From: Pseudomonadota bacterium
Lineage (GTDB): Bacteria; Desulfobacterota; Binatia; UBA9968
Assembly (NCBI GenBank): GCA_021324155.1
Contig: JAJPJQ010000031.1
Location: forward strand, 1 to 64,000
Length of the DNA stretch: 64,000 nucleotides
Reading direction: 5' to 3'
Below the pieces are notes generated by a model. That model made no database searches. It saw only the letters and a program-made list of their open reading frames with translations, and was not told the DNA's origin. Below, one piece after another: positions 36,034-44,990 of the stretch. Position numbers and translations under genes: made by a program. Position 1 is the stretch's first letter. Each line of letters begins with the position of its first letter.

Positions 36034-37053
36034 ATGCGGTTAGTCCGTACGATCAGAGTAGCTCTAGGGGCGAGTTTTCTGCTGGCGGCATTCTGCGCGC
36101 CGGCGATCGCCCAGTCGAACGCCGCCGCCCAGATCATTGAAGGCGCCAAGAAAGAAGGCGCGCTCAGCTGGTACACGTCGATGAGCCTCACCGAGTCGAA
36201 GCCTGTCTCCGACGCTTTCGAAAAAACCTACCCTTTTATCAAGGTAACCGTTTTCCGCGCGAGCGGGGAGCAAGTGCAAAACCGGGCGATCACCGAGACC
36301 CGCGCGGGCCGCTGGGACTTCGACGTCGCGAGCCTGAGCGAGCTCGGCACGCTGATCGAAAATAAGCTCATCACGCAGTACGTCTCGCCGGAGACGATCC
36401 ATTACATCAAGGAATTGCAGGACCCGCAGAAGCGCTGGAGCGCGGTGTACCTCAATTACTACGTGCCCGGCTACAACACGCGCATGGTCGCCGAAAAAGA
36501 CGCGCCGAAGCGCTGGGAGGACCTGCTCGATTCTAAGTGGAAGGGAAAAATCTCCCTCGACCGCGAAGATTATCCCTGGTACGTCACACTGCTCGCCGCG
36601 TGGGGGCGCGAGCGGACCGATAAATTCATGCGCGCGCTCGCGAAGCAGGATATCCAGTGGCGCAAGGGCCATTCGCTCATCGCGCAGCTCATGACCGCCG
36701 GCGAGTTCCCGCTCGGCATCGTCTACGCCCACCGCGTCGAGTCGGACAAAAAGAAGGGCGCCCCGCTCGAATGGGTCAACACCGTCGATCCGATCGTCGC
36801 GTCGCTCCATGCGGCCGGCCTCTCCGCCAAGGCGCCGCATCCCAACGCGGGCAAGCTCCTGATCGATTTCATGCTAACGAAAAACGCCCAGGAGCTGTTC
36901 CGCGGACTCAATCGCGTGCCGGCGCGTCGCGACGTCGAGCCGCCTTCGCCGAAGATGGATCAGAGCAAGCTCAAGATTCGCGTCGTGCCGCACGACACCT
37001 CGACGCGCTACAACGAATACGTCAGCGAATTCCGCACGATCTTCGGGCAGTAA
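36034..37053 (+). CDS. family-1 (iron/polyamine-type) ABC substrate-binding protein
   Basis: 339 residues from the ATG at 36034, chosen for AGGAG at 36022-36026 and the signal peptide (RVALGASFLLAAFCAPAIAQ). Motifs AAQIIEGAKKEGALSWYTS and KWKGKISLDREDYPWYVTLL are typical of FbpA/PotD-type receptors. It is the first of two SBPs preceding a fused permease and an ATPase; ligand unknown (ferric chelate, polyamine or organic acid). Confidence 0.88.
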   Translation: MRLVRTIRVALGASFLLAAFCAPAIAQSNAAAQIIEGAKKEGALSWYTSMSLTESKPVSDAFEKTYPFIKVTVFRASGEQVQNRAITETRAGRWDFDVASLSELGTLIENKLITQYVSPETIHYIKELQDPQKRWSAVYLNYYVPGYNTRMVAEKDAPKRWEDLLDSKWKGKISLDREDYPWYVTLLAAWGRERTDKFMRALAKQDIQWRKGHSLIAQLMTAGEFPLGIVYAHRVESDKKKGAPLEWVNTVDPIVASLHAAGLSAKAPHPNAGKLLIDFMLTKNAQELFRGLNRVPARRDVEPPSPKMDQSKLKIRVVPHDTSTRYNEYVSEFRTIFGQ

Positions 37054-37074
37054 GAACGGGCAAGGAGATTCGCC

Positions 37075-38247
37075 ATGGTTGAAAATAGGATCCGCATCGC
37101 CGCTTTCGCGCTGGCGTCGCTGCTGGCGGCTGCGCCGGCGCTCGTCGGCGCAGCTTCCGCTCCGCTGCCGAAGTCGACGCAGGACGATCTTAAAAAACTG
37201 AAACTCGATCCTTCGATTCTTTCCGATCTCGACAAAGAGCTGACGGTTCCCCAGAGCTGGATCGACGGCGCAAAAAAAGAAAAACGGCTCCGCATTTTCT
37301 CCACCTTCGATCCGCCGCAGGCGGAGGTCGTCCTGCGCGCCTTCAAAGAGCGCTATCCTTACATTGCAATCGAGTACAACCGCGCGAGTCACGAAGACCG
37401 CGCGATCCGCACGCTCGTCGCCTTTAAAAACAAGAAGAGCGTGACCGACGTCCTCACCGGTCTCGGCGGCAGCTTTTTTATGTACCGCGAGATCGGCGCG
37501 ATGGAGGATTTGAGAAATATTCCCAACATCAAGAACAATCCGCCGGGCACCGTCGATCACGAGGGCTTCTGGGTCGGCATGCATATGCGCTACTGGTGCA
37601 TGGCGTACAACACGCGGCAGATCAAGAAACAGGACGTGCCGCGCAAATGGGAGGATTTTCTCGCCAACCCCATATGGCGCAACGGCAACCTGGCGCTCGG
37701 GAACCGCCCGCAGCTTTGGGCGCTCCAGCTCTGGAAAGCCAGGGGGGAGAAATGGACGAAGGATTTCCTCAGCAAGCTCTTCACCGACGTCAAGCCGCAG
37801 CTCCGCCGCGAGGGCGTGAATGCTATACTCGAGCTTCTGGCGGCCGGCGAGTTCTACGGCAGCATTCCCTCCGCCGAGTACCGCACGTACCAGAAGACGC
37901 TTGACGGAGCGCCGGTCAGCTACACCTGCCCCGAGCCGGTGCCGGTCGCGGTCTCGGAAATGGCGATCCTCAAGGGCTCGCCGAACATCAACTCGGCGCG
38001 GCTGTTCGTCAACTGGTTCCTCAGCAAGGAAGGACAGATCTCGCAGTATGTCGCCGACTACGCACCGCCCGTGCATAAAGGATTACAGCGGAAAGAGCTG
38101 CTGCCCTTCGCCGATCAAATAGTCGGCAAGGAAGATGCGTTCCGCGATCCGGCGCTGGAACTCGAGGTGCAGCCGAAGCTCCTCGAGTTCTGGGACCAGC
38201 TCTGGCTCAAAGGCGGCGGCCGCCGCCGCAGCGGCGGACCTGGATGA
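37075..38247 (+). CDS. family-1 ABC substrate-binding protein (second receptor)
   Basis: 390 residues with a signal peptide (AAFALASLLAAAPALVGA). The mature part has an extra charged leader (STQDDLKKLKLDPSILSDLDKEL) before the usual WIDGAKKEKRLRIFSTF strand. NSARLFVNWFLSKEGQ is the family C-lobe motif. It overlaps the permease start by four bases, so it is probably the dedicated receptor of this importer, with the preceding SBP as an alternative. Confidence 0.88.
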   Translation: MVENRIRIAAFALASLLAAAPALVGAASAPLPKSTQDDLKKLKLDPSILSDLDKELTVPQSWIDGAKKEKRLRIFSTFDPPQAEVVLRAFKERYPYIAIEYNRASHEDRAIRTLVAFKNKKSVTDVLTGLGGSFFMYREIGAMEDLRNIPNIKNNPPGTVDHEGFWVGMHMRYWCMAYNTRQIKKQDVPRKWEDFLANPIWRNGNLALGNRPQLWALQLWKARGEKWTKDFLSKLFTDVKPQLRREGVNAILELLAAGEFYGSIPSAEYRTYQKTLDGAPVSYTCPEPVPVAVSEMAILKGSPNINSARLFVNWFLSKEGQISQYVADYAPPVHKGLQRKELLPFADQIVGKEDAFRDPALELEVQPKLLEFWDQLWLKGGGRRRSGGPG

Positions 38248-39965
38248 ACGAATCGCTCCGTATTAGTCTCTGGCAGCACGGAATCTTTCTCCTCGTTCTA
38301 TTCCTCGTGCTCGCGCCGCTCTCCTTTTTAATCCTGGGGAGCTTCAGCACCGCGCGGCTCCCGGGCGATTTTTCGCTCCACACCATGGGTCTCGTGAATT
38401 ACATCAGCGTTTATGCCGACGCTAGCACTCTCGATCTGTTTGCAAATACCATCATTTATGTCGGCGGCAGCGCGGCGCTGGGCATCGTGCTCGCCGTCGC
38501 CCTTGCGTGGCTGGTCGAACGGACGAACATGCCGGGCAAGATTTTTCTTTATGCCGGCGTGCCGACAACGCTCGCGATGCCGGGAATGCTCCAGGCGATG
38601 GCGTGGGTGCTGCTGTTCAGCCCGCGCATCGGCTTCGTCAACACGTGGATGAAGGATATTTTCGGACCCGGCGCTCCGGTGATCGACGTGTACACGCTCG
38701 AAGGTATGATCTGTCTCGAAGGAGTTCGGCTCGTGCCGACGGCGTTCCTGATGCTGGTTCCGCTCATGCGCAGCATGGACCCGTCGCTCGAGGAGGCCGC
38801 CGCCGTCTCCGGTGCGCGGCCGGCGTCGACGCTGCGCAAAGTAACGCTCAAGCTGCTCGCCCCCGCGCTCGTGGCGGTCATGATTTATCAGGCGATGACG
38901 GCGCTGGAGGTGTTCGAGATTCCCGGCATCCTTGGGCTGCCGGCGGGCATCTACGTCTTCAGCACGAAGATTTACGCCATCGTGCGCACGGCGACGTTCA
39001 TGCCGGTCTACGGTCAAGCGAACGCTCTCGCGATGGTCTACGTGTTGATCGCGGTCGCGACGACGGTGCTGTATACGCGGCTGATCAGCCGCGCCGAGCG
39101 CTACACGATCGTCACGGGCAAAGGCTACCGGCCGCGCCAGTTCGATCTCGGCCGGTGGCGAATTCCGGCGTTCATCGCCGCGCTGTTCTTCCTGTTCATT
39201 TCAATTGTTCTGCCGTTCGTGGTTTTTCTCTACGCGTCGTTCCTGCCCTATCTTCAGGCGCCTTCGGCGGCGGCATTTAAGGTAATGACGCTCAAGAACT
39301 ATCGCCTGCTCGCCGAATACGGCGAGGTTGGCTCCGCGCTCAGAAACACTTTTATGATGGTCGTGACCACGGCAACGGCGACTGTCGCGCTGTCCTTCGT
39401 GGTCTCGCTCGTCGTGGTCCGAAGCAAGTTCTGGGCACGGAAGCTTCTCGACCAGCTCGCGTTCGTGCCGCACGCGATTCCCGGCATCGTCATGGGCATC
39501 GCGTTTTTCTGGCTGTTTCTGAAGCTCGACTTTCTGCCGCTCTACGGCACGATCTGGGCGATCTCGATCGGCTTTACGATCAGCTTTCTCTCCTACGGGA
39601 CGCGCTCGATGAACGCTGCGCTGCTGCAGATTCATAAAGAGTTGGAAGAAGCCGCCTACGTGAGCGGCGCGCCGCCGTGGCGCACGATGTGGCGCGTCTT
39701 CGTGCCGCTCATGATGCCGACGTTCGTCGGCGTCTGGATCTGGGTCGTGCTGCACGCCGTGCGCATCGCCGGCATGCCGCTGATTCTCGCCGAAGGACCC
39801 GGCAACCAGGTCCTCGCGATCCTGATATGGAACATGTGGGACGAAGGCTACGTTCCCGCGGTCGCGGCGATCGGGACGCTGTTGATGATCTCGCTCCTGT
39901 TGCTGACGGTCCTCGTCCGCATCATCGGCTTCCGCCGGCACGCGATGCAGATGGTGGGCGGATGA
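38244..39965 (+). CDS. fused two-domain ABC permease (FbpB/ThiP-like)
   Basis: 573 residues, about 12 TM helices in two homologous halves. Each half carries an EAA coupling loop: EEAAAVSGARPASTLRKVTL and EEAAYVSGAPPWRTMWRVFV. The fusion is usual in the ferric-iron importer family. It overlaps both neighbours by four bases, as expected for a tightly coupled importer operon. Confidence 0.94.
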   Translation: MNESLRISLWQHGIFLLVLFLVLAPLSFLILGSFSTARLPGDFSLHTMGLVNYISVYADASTLDLFANTIIYVGGSAALGIVLAVALAWLVERTNMPGKIFLYAGVPTTLAMPGMLQAMAWVLLFSPRIGFVNTWMKDIFGPGAPVIDVYTLEGMICLEGVRLVPTAFLMLVPLMRSMDPSLEEAAAVSGARPASTLRKVTLKLLAPALVAVMIYQAMTALEVFEIPGILGLPAGIYVFSTKIYAIVRTATFMPVYGQANALAMVYVLIAVATTVLYTRLISRAERYTIVTGKGYRPRQFDLGRWRIPAFIAALFFLFISIVLPFVVFLYASFLPYLQAPSAAAFKVMTLKNYRLLAEYGEVGSALRNTFMMVVTTATATVALSFVVSLVVVRSKFWARKLLDQLAFVPHAIPGIVMGIAFFWLFLKLDFLPLYGTIWAISIGFTISFLSYGTRSMNAALLQIHKELEEAAYVSGAPPWRTMWRVFVPLMMPTFVGVWIWVVLHAVRIAGMPLILAEGPGNQVLAILIWNMWDEGYVPAVAAIGTLLMISLLLLTVLVRIIGFRRHAMQMVGG

Positions 39966-41047
39966 TCCGCATCGAAGATCTGCACGTCCGCTACCAGACC
40001 GAGCGCGGCGAGGTCTACGCCGTGCGCGGCATCGATCTCGACGTCAAGCAGGGGCAGTTCTTCACGCTTTTGGGTCCGAGCGGCTGCGGCAAGACCACCA
40101 CGCTGCGCTCGGTCGCGGGCCTTGAGAGGCCCTACCAGGGCGAGATCGTCGTCGGCGACCAGCTCGTGCTCTCATGCCGGCGCAATGTCGTCGTGCCGCC
40201 GTACAAGCGCGATATCGGCATGGTTTTCCAATCCTATGCGATCTGGCCGCACCTGAACGTCTTCGAAAACGTCGCGTTTCCCCTGCGCGAGATGAAAAAA
40301 TCTTCGAGCGGCGACATCCGGAGCCGGGTGCGGAAGGCGCTCGCCCTTGTGCAGCTCGACGGCCTCGAAGACAGGCCGGCGCCGTTTTTGAGTGGCGGGC
40401 AGCAGCAGCGGCTGGCGCTCGCGCGCGCATTGGTGAAAGAGCCGCGTGTCTTATTACTCGACGAGCCGCTCAGCAATCTCGACGCGAAGCTCCGCGAGGA
40501 GACGCGCTTCGAGCTGCGCGAGTTGGTCAAGCGCCTCGGCATCACGACACTCTACGTAACGCACGATCAGCTCGAGGCGCTCACGATGTCGGACGTGATC
40601 GCGGTCATGGACGGAGGCCAAATCGTGCAGCGGGGCACGCCGCACGATATCTACGCCGCGCCCAAGAACCGCTTCGTCGCGAGTTTCATCGGCCTCAGCA
40701 ACTTTCTCGAAGGGCGCGTGAAAGCGCTCGGCGCTCCGGGGGAAGTCGAAACGTCGAGCGGCGTCATCAAGTGCCTGCTGCCCGACGGCGCCGCCGCCGG
40801 CGACGAGGTGATCGTCGTGATCCGCCCCGAAGACGTGACGCTCAACGACGGCGCCGCGGGCGCGAACGAAAACATGCTCGAAGGCAAGATCGAAGCGATC
40901 GTCTTCATGGGCGATGCGCTGGAATGCCAGGTCGCCGTCGGTGCAAAGGCGATCCGCCTGAAGCTCCATCCGTCGTCGGCTGTGGCGAAAGGCTCGACTG
41001 TGCGCCTGAAGCTTCCGGCTGCGAGTTGCCGCGCCGTCCGCGCTTGA
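39962..41047 (+). CDS. ABC transporter ATPase (iron/polyamine type)
   Basis: 361 residues from the ATG overlapping the permease stop. Walker A is GPSGCGKTTT (38-47), followed by the Q-loop FQSYAIWPH, signature LSGGQQQRLALARAL, Walker B VLLLDEPLSNLD and H-loop VTHDQ. A C-terminal TOBE-like domain (about 240-361) with VIRPEDVTL matches FbpC/PotA. It completes the four-gene importer. Confidence 0.95.
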   Translation: MIRIEDLHVRYQTERGEVYAVRGIDLDVKQGQFFTLLGPSGCGKTTTLRSVAGLERPYQGEIVVGDQLVLSCRRNVVVPPYKRDIGMVFQSYAIWPHLNVFENVAFPLREMKKSSSGDIRSRVRKALALVQLDGLEDRPAPFLSGGQQQRLALARALVKEPRVLLLDEPLSNLDAKLREETRFELRELVKRLGITTLYVTHDQLEALTMSDVIAVMDGGQIVQRGTPHDIYAAPKNRFVASFIGLSNFLEGRVKALGAPGEVETSSGVIKCLLPDGAAAGDEVIVVIRPEDVTLNDGAAGANENMLEGKIEAIVFMGDALECQVAVGAKAIRLKLHPSSAVAKGSTVRLKLPAASCRAVRA

Positions 41048-41102
41048 AGGCGGCGGCATCCTTATCTATAGTCAGTTAGTTTCCCCGCAAGGAGGACGAT
41101 GC

Positions 41103-41588
41103 ATGAAGCTCAAGCGCGTGGATCATCTCGCGTTCGTCGTCACCGATCTGGAGCGCTCGGTGAAATTTTACCGCGACGTCTTCGACGGCGAAGTCGGCCG
41201 CAGCCGCGGCCAGAACGAAAAGGACAAGGCGGCGAAACGCTCGCAGCATACGCTCGTCACGGTCGGCAACTTCGGCTTCGATCTGTTCCAGATGGAGCCG
41301 GGCGATCCGCCGAAAACCGACACGCGTCATCTCCACTTCGCCTTCGAGATCGATCCCGCCGACCTCGACAAGGTCGAAGAGCAGCTCAAGCGCATGGGGA
41401 TTCCCTACGACGGCCCGAAGGGGCACGGCGGCGGCTCCGGCCTCTCGATCTATTTCAACGACCCCGACGGCTATCAGCTCGAAGCGACCGCGAAGTTTCC
41501 CGATCCCGCAGCCTACGAGGCTGAGATCCGCCGGCGCGGCGCGAGCTACGGCGGCATGGGCAATCAATACCAGTGGAAAAACAGCTGA
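41103..41588 (+). CDS. VOC-family (glyoxalase/dioxygenase fold) protein
   Basis: 161 residues. The start VDHLAFVVTDLERSVKFYRDVF and the end SIYFNDPDGYQLEAT are the two halves of the vicinal-oxygen-chelate fold. Likely metal ligands are His8, a His in RHLHFAFE and the Glu in QLEAT. AGGAGG precedes the ATG by seven bases. Followed by a strong terminator, so it is monocistronic or ends the ABC operon. It could be a lyase, isomerase or extradiol dioxygenase; the substrate cannot be told. Confidence 0.87.
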   Translation: MKLKRVDHLAFVVTDLERSVKFYRDVFDGEVGRSRGQNEKDKAAKRSQHTLVTVGNFGFDLFQMEPGDPPKTDTRHLHFAFEIDPADLDKVEEQLKRMGIPYDGPKGHGGGSGLSIYFNDPDGYQLEATAKFPDPAAYEAEIRRRGASYGGMGNQYQWKNS

Positions 41589-41610
41589 GCCACTTGTAAA
41601 CAATCACACG

Positions 41611-41645
41611 CAAGGGCGGGTTTGAAACCCGCCCTTGACGTTTTT
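41611..41645 (+). terminator. rho-independent terminator after the VOC gene
   Basis: CAAGGGCGGG (41611-41620), TTTGAAA loop, CCCGCCCTTG (41628-41637), then ACGTTTTT. A perfect 10-bp stem. Confidence 0.9.
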
Positions 41646-41657
41646 AGGGAGTCGAAG

Positions 41658-42878
41658 ATGGCGGAACTTTATCCTTATCCACGTTTTTCGATCGCCGAGC
41701 GCGACCGGCGCTGGCGCGCGGTGCGCGAATTGATGCGCCGCGACCGGCTCGACGTCATCGTCACGCCGCAGAACACCGGCCATTCCATGGATTACCAGGC
41801 GAACACGCGCTATCTCACTCACGTCGGCGGCGGCGGCGACTCGGACATCGCCGCCGTCTTCCCGCTCGAAGGCGAAGTAACCGCGATCGCGACTTCGGCG
41901 GCGCCGCGCTGGCCGACGGTCCAGGACTGGACCACGGATGTGCGCGAGGCGCGGCGTAATTACGGCCCGGTGATCGTACAGCGGCTAAAAGAGCTCGGCG
42001 TGGAGCGCGGGCGCATCGGCATCACCGGCTTGGGCGAGACCGAAGGCACGCGCACGCCCGAAGGAACGATTTTTTACGGCACTTGGAAAAATATCCGCGA
42101 AGGTCTGCCGAACGCGACGCTCGTCGACGCGACGGATATTCTGGCGGAAGTCCGCTACACGAAAAGCCAAGAGGAGATCGACGCTCTGGCAAAGTCGATG
42201 GAGATTGTCGAAAAAGGCATCGAGGCGAAGATCAAGGCCGCGCGGCCCGGCGCGCGCGACTGGGACGTGTGGGCGGCGGCGCAGTGCGCGCTCATGATGA
42301 ACGGCTCGGAGATGCCGGTGCACTGCAACTGGGTCTCGGGAAAAAATCCCGTGCGCACGCTCACGCGCCCGAGCATGCGGCTGCTCGAGCGCGGCGATCT
42401 GATTATCAACGAGATCGAGGCGTCGTGGATGGGCTACCGCTCGCAGGGCGTGCAGCCGGTTTTCGTCGAGGTCGCCGACCCGACGCATATGGAATTGATC
42501 AAAGTCCAGCGCGAAGTCTTCAACCGTGTCGCCGAGGCGCTGAAGCCGGGCGTCACGGTGGCGCAATTGGCCGAGCTCACACGTAAAGCGGGCGCCGAAG
42601 CGGCGCCGAAATCGGGCCCGGCGGCGAACGCCAAGGCCGACCTCACGATGCACGGCCGCGGCGCCGGCGACGACGGGCCGATCATCACCAACCACGCGCG
42701 CAGCCCCAAGCAGCTCGCCGTCGCGCTCAAGGAAAATATGGTCTTCATCTGCAAGCCCTCGGCCGTCACCGCCGACGGCAAATCGATCTGCACGTGGGGC
42801 GACACCGTCGTCGTCACGCCGAAAGGCGCGCGAAGATTGGGAAAGAGGCCGCACGATCTGGCGGTGGCGAAGGGATAA
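41658..42878 (+). CDS. M24 (creatinase/prolidase-fold) protein lacking most metal ligands
   Basis: 406 residues from the ATG at 41658 (AGGGAG upstream); an upstream TTG at 41622 lies inside the terminator hairpin. It has an N-terminal creatinase-like domain (1-160) and a C-terminal pita-bread domain. Aligning without gaps to the metallopeptidase pattern, the two metal Asp become E252 and Q263 (GDLIINEIEASWMGYRSQ). The His is kept (H332, MHGRG), and the two metal Glu become K366 (MVFICKP) and G381 (TWGDTVVVT). It therefore resembles metal-free creatinase-type hydrolases more than aminopeptidases. It may cleave a C-N bond in a small molecule. Confidence 0.83.
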   Translation: MAELYPYPRFSIAERDRRWRAVRELMRRDRLDVIVTPQNTGHSMDYQANTRYLTHVGGGGDSDIAAVFPLEGEVTAIATSAAPRWPTVQDWTTDVREARRNYGPVIVQRLKELGVERGRIGITGLGETEGTRTPEGTIFYGTWKNIREGLPNATLVDATDILAEVRYTKSQEEIDALAKSMEIVEKGIEAKIKAARPGARDWDVWAAAQCALMMNGSEMPVHCNWVSGKNPVRTLTRPSMRLLERGDLIINEIEASWMGYRSQGVQPVFVEVADPTHMELIKVQREVFNRVAEALKPGVTVAQLAELTRKAGAEAAPKSGPAANAKADLTMHGRGAGDDGPIITNHARSPKQLAVALKENMVFICKPSAVTADGKSICTWGDTVVVTPKGARRLGKRPHDLAVAKG

Positions 42879-42896
42879 AAGCTCGCGGAGTCCGAT

Positions 42897-43331
42897 GTGA
42901 GATGTAGCGTTCAGGCGGCGACTATAAGTCTCGTTCTCCTCGCCGCTTCTCTCGCCCTCGCCCAAACGCCCTCTACCGTACCTGCCGGCGCCGAAGTCTT
43001 CATCGGCGCGCCGAAACGAGTGCCCGACGGTCTGGTGACCGCGCTAAAAACCCGGCTGGCGAAAAGTCCCGACGTCGCCGAAGCCTCTCTCGCGATGATC
43101 TATGTGAAGCGCGAGGGAGAGGTGCCGCATTTCCTGCTTTTTCTAAAAATGGATGACACGCCGGATTTCGTCAAAGACTTGATCCGTAACGATCTGGGCA
43201 ACGCCAGCAAAGCGTTTCTCGCCGATGATGAATCGGTCGATATCATGACCGACAACTCGCCGGCCGCTTCGGCGGCGGTCGCACAGGTCGTGAAACCGTT
43301 CTATATCCGTGGGAAAGAAGACAAGAAGTAG
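42897..43331 (+). CDS. small secreted SseB-C-like protein
   Basis: 144 residues from a GTG (no in-frame ATG nearby), with a signal peptide (ISLVLLAASLALA-QTP). The mature part (AEVFIGAPKRVPDGLVTALKTR..., then HFLLFLKMDDT) resembles the C-terminal domain of SseB-type proteins, whose biochemical role is unclear. It lies 18 bases after the M24 gene and is probably co-transcribed with it. It converges with lnt only four bases away. Confidence 0.6.
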   Translation: MRCSVQAATISLVLLAASLALAQTPSTVPAGAEVFIGAPKRVPDGLVTALKTRLAKSPDVAEASLAMIYVKREGEVPHFLLFLKMDDTPDFVKDLIRNDLGNASKAFLADDESVDIMTDNSPAASAAVAQVVKPFYIRGKEDKK

Positions 43332-43335
43332 TTCT

Positions 43336-44880
43336 TTATGCTCGCGTTTTCCACGTCCACGCAAGCAACCCCACGGCGATAACCGTCATCACCCAGCCGA
43401 ACCAGTCGCCGTATTTCACATACGGCGTCTTCCCTTCCAGAATCTCGACTTTCGCCCTCAGCACGCCCGGCTTGAAGATCGGCAGCTCATCCACGATCTC
43501 GCCGCGGGCGTTGATCACCGTCGTGAGTCCCGTGTTGGTCACGCGGACGAGCGTGCGGCGCGTCTCGATGGAGCGAAGCTGCGACAGACGCGCGTGCTGG
43601 TACGGCGCCACGGTGCGGCCGAACCACGCATCGTTCGTCAGATTGACGAGGAGGTCGGCGCCTTTTTCGGCGACGGCCTGACGCGCGAATTCCGGCATGA
43701 TGTCCTCGTAGCAGATCAGCGGCGCGGCTCTGACGCCGCCGGCGGCGAGCGTCACGGGCCCCTCGCCGCGCGTAAAGCCCGCGCCGATCGGCGGCGCGAA
43801 GGGAATTCGGCTCACGATCGGCGCGAACGGGAGGTATTCGCCGAACGCGAGCAGCGCCTGCTTGTGATAACGGCCGAGCGCCCGGCCGGTGGAATCGATG
43901 TGAAACGCGCTGTTGTAGACTTTCATGTCCGGCGTTCGCGGCTCGCCGCTGAAGCTCTGCACGCCGAAAATCAGCGTGCTCCCCGGCGGCAGCGACGGGA
44001 CCAGCTCCGGCGGCAGCTTCTCCGCGTCGTCAGGAATCCACAGCTCGATCGCGCTCTCCGGCCATAGATACAGCGTCGCGCCCGGGGTCGCGCGCGTGAG
44101 ATCGAAGTAGGGCTTCATGTTCTCTTGCATGAGCTCGGGCTTCCACTTGGTCGTGATGTCGACACTTCCCTGGACCGCGGCGACATCCAGCTTCGGCGCG
44201 GCGCTCATCTCCGCAGCGACCTGCCTGAGCCGCACGCCGCCGTAAAGAAGATTGCCTGCCAACACGGCGGCGCAGACGGCGGCGGCGGCGAACGCCTTAC
44301 CGCCGCGCGAAAACAGCAGCGTGTAGACCACGGCGCTCGCCCACGCGAGCAAAAAGCTCGCGCCGTACGGTCCGACGAGGTCGGCGGATTGCAAAAAAAC
44401 CGCGAAGCCGGACTGGCTGTTGGCGAGATGCCACGGGAACAGCTGCGGCGCGAAAAATTCGATGCCGGTCCAAAGAATCGGCGGAAAAAGCCCGAGCGGC
44501 CCGATGCCGCAGAAAAAAAGCAGCAGGCCGAAGAAAGCGATGTAAAGAGAATTGAGCGCGGCGAAGCCGAGCAGCACGATCTCGCTCAAGCCGAGCGGAA
44601 TGCCGCCGAAAACGCGCACGGTGTGATCGACCCAGAAAAATCCGATCAGGTGCGCGATCCCGCCGGCGAGCCACGCGAGCAGAAAAGCCTCGCGCGGCCG
44701 CTTCACACTCAAAACCGCCCAATAGAGCGGAACGAACGCTATCCAGGCGAGCGGAAAGAGAGCCGGCTGAAGAAACGGCGCGGCGAGCAGCGCGCCCGCC
44801 AAGACGGCGGCTATGCCGCTGCGTGCGCGGCGCTCAACCGTGGTTGTCGCGGCGGCCGTGTCAGACATAAATAGCGCCAT
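43336..44880 (-). CDS. lnt: apolipoprotein N-acyltransferase
   Basis: 514 residues from the ATG at 44880; an ATG at 44868 is an equally good start, and the longer frame to 44952 has no support. An N-terminal half of about six TM helices is followed by a nitrilase domain. The catalytic triad is recognisable: Glu in LWPESAI (about 271), Lys in RYHKQALLAFGEYLPF (about 338), Cys in LICYEDI (about 390), at spacing close to the E. coli enzyme. It adds the third acyl chain to periplasmic lipoproteins such as those at 12563 and 19092. Confidence 0.95.
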   Translation of the reverse strand: MALFMSDTAAATTTVERRARSGIAAVLAGALLAAPFLQPALFPLAWIAFVPLYWAVLSVKRPREAFLLAWLAGGIAHLIGFFWVDHTVRVFGGIPLGLSEIVLLGFAALNSLYIAFFGLLLFFCGIGPLGLFPPILWTGIEFFAPQLFPWHLANSQSGFAVFLQSADLVGPYGASFLLAWASAVVYTLLFSRGGKAFAAAAVCAAVLAGNLLYGGVRLRQVAAEMSAAPKLDVAAVQGSVDITTKWKPELMQENMKPYFDLTRATPGATLYLWPESAIELWIPDDAEKLPPELVPSLPPGSTLIFGVQSFSGEPRTPDMKVYNSAFHIDSTGRALGRYHKQALLAFGEYLPFAPIVSRIPFAPPIGAGFTRGEGPVTLAAGGVRAAPLICYEDIMPEFARQAVAEKGADLLVNLTNDAWFGRTVAPYQHARLSQLRSIETRRTLVRVTNTGLTTVINARGEIVDELPIFKPGVLRAKVEILEGKTPYVKYGDWFGWVMTVIAVGLLAWTWKTRA

Positions 44881-44945
44881 GAAGGTTTCAAAATTATCAC
44901 ATGAAAGCCGGCGAAAATAGCGCGACGATTTTGCCTCCATTCGTG

Positions 44946-44972
44946 TTGACACGATGATCGTTCATATATAAA
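44946..44972 (+). promoter_or_regulatory. promoter candidate for the UbiD-cupin-SBP island
   Basis: TTGACA (44946-44951) and TATAAA (44967-44972) are 15 bases apart in a locally AT-rich gap. The spacer holds a near-perfect palindrome ACGAT-G-ATCGT (44951-44961), a possible operator. The SBP ATG is at 44991. Confidence 0.45.
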
Positions 44973-44990
44973 ACTTCAAAGTCGTAAGAA

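Noticed and set aside
36874-38076. 400-codon antisense open frame
   Set aside because: Shadow of the two SBP genes on the plus strand; composition is unlike a protein and no family is recognisable.
41622-41657. Upstream TTG start for the M24 protein
   Set aside because: It lies in the loop of the VOC terminator hairpin; the ATG at 41658 has a ribosome site.
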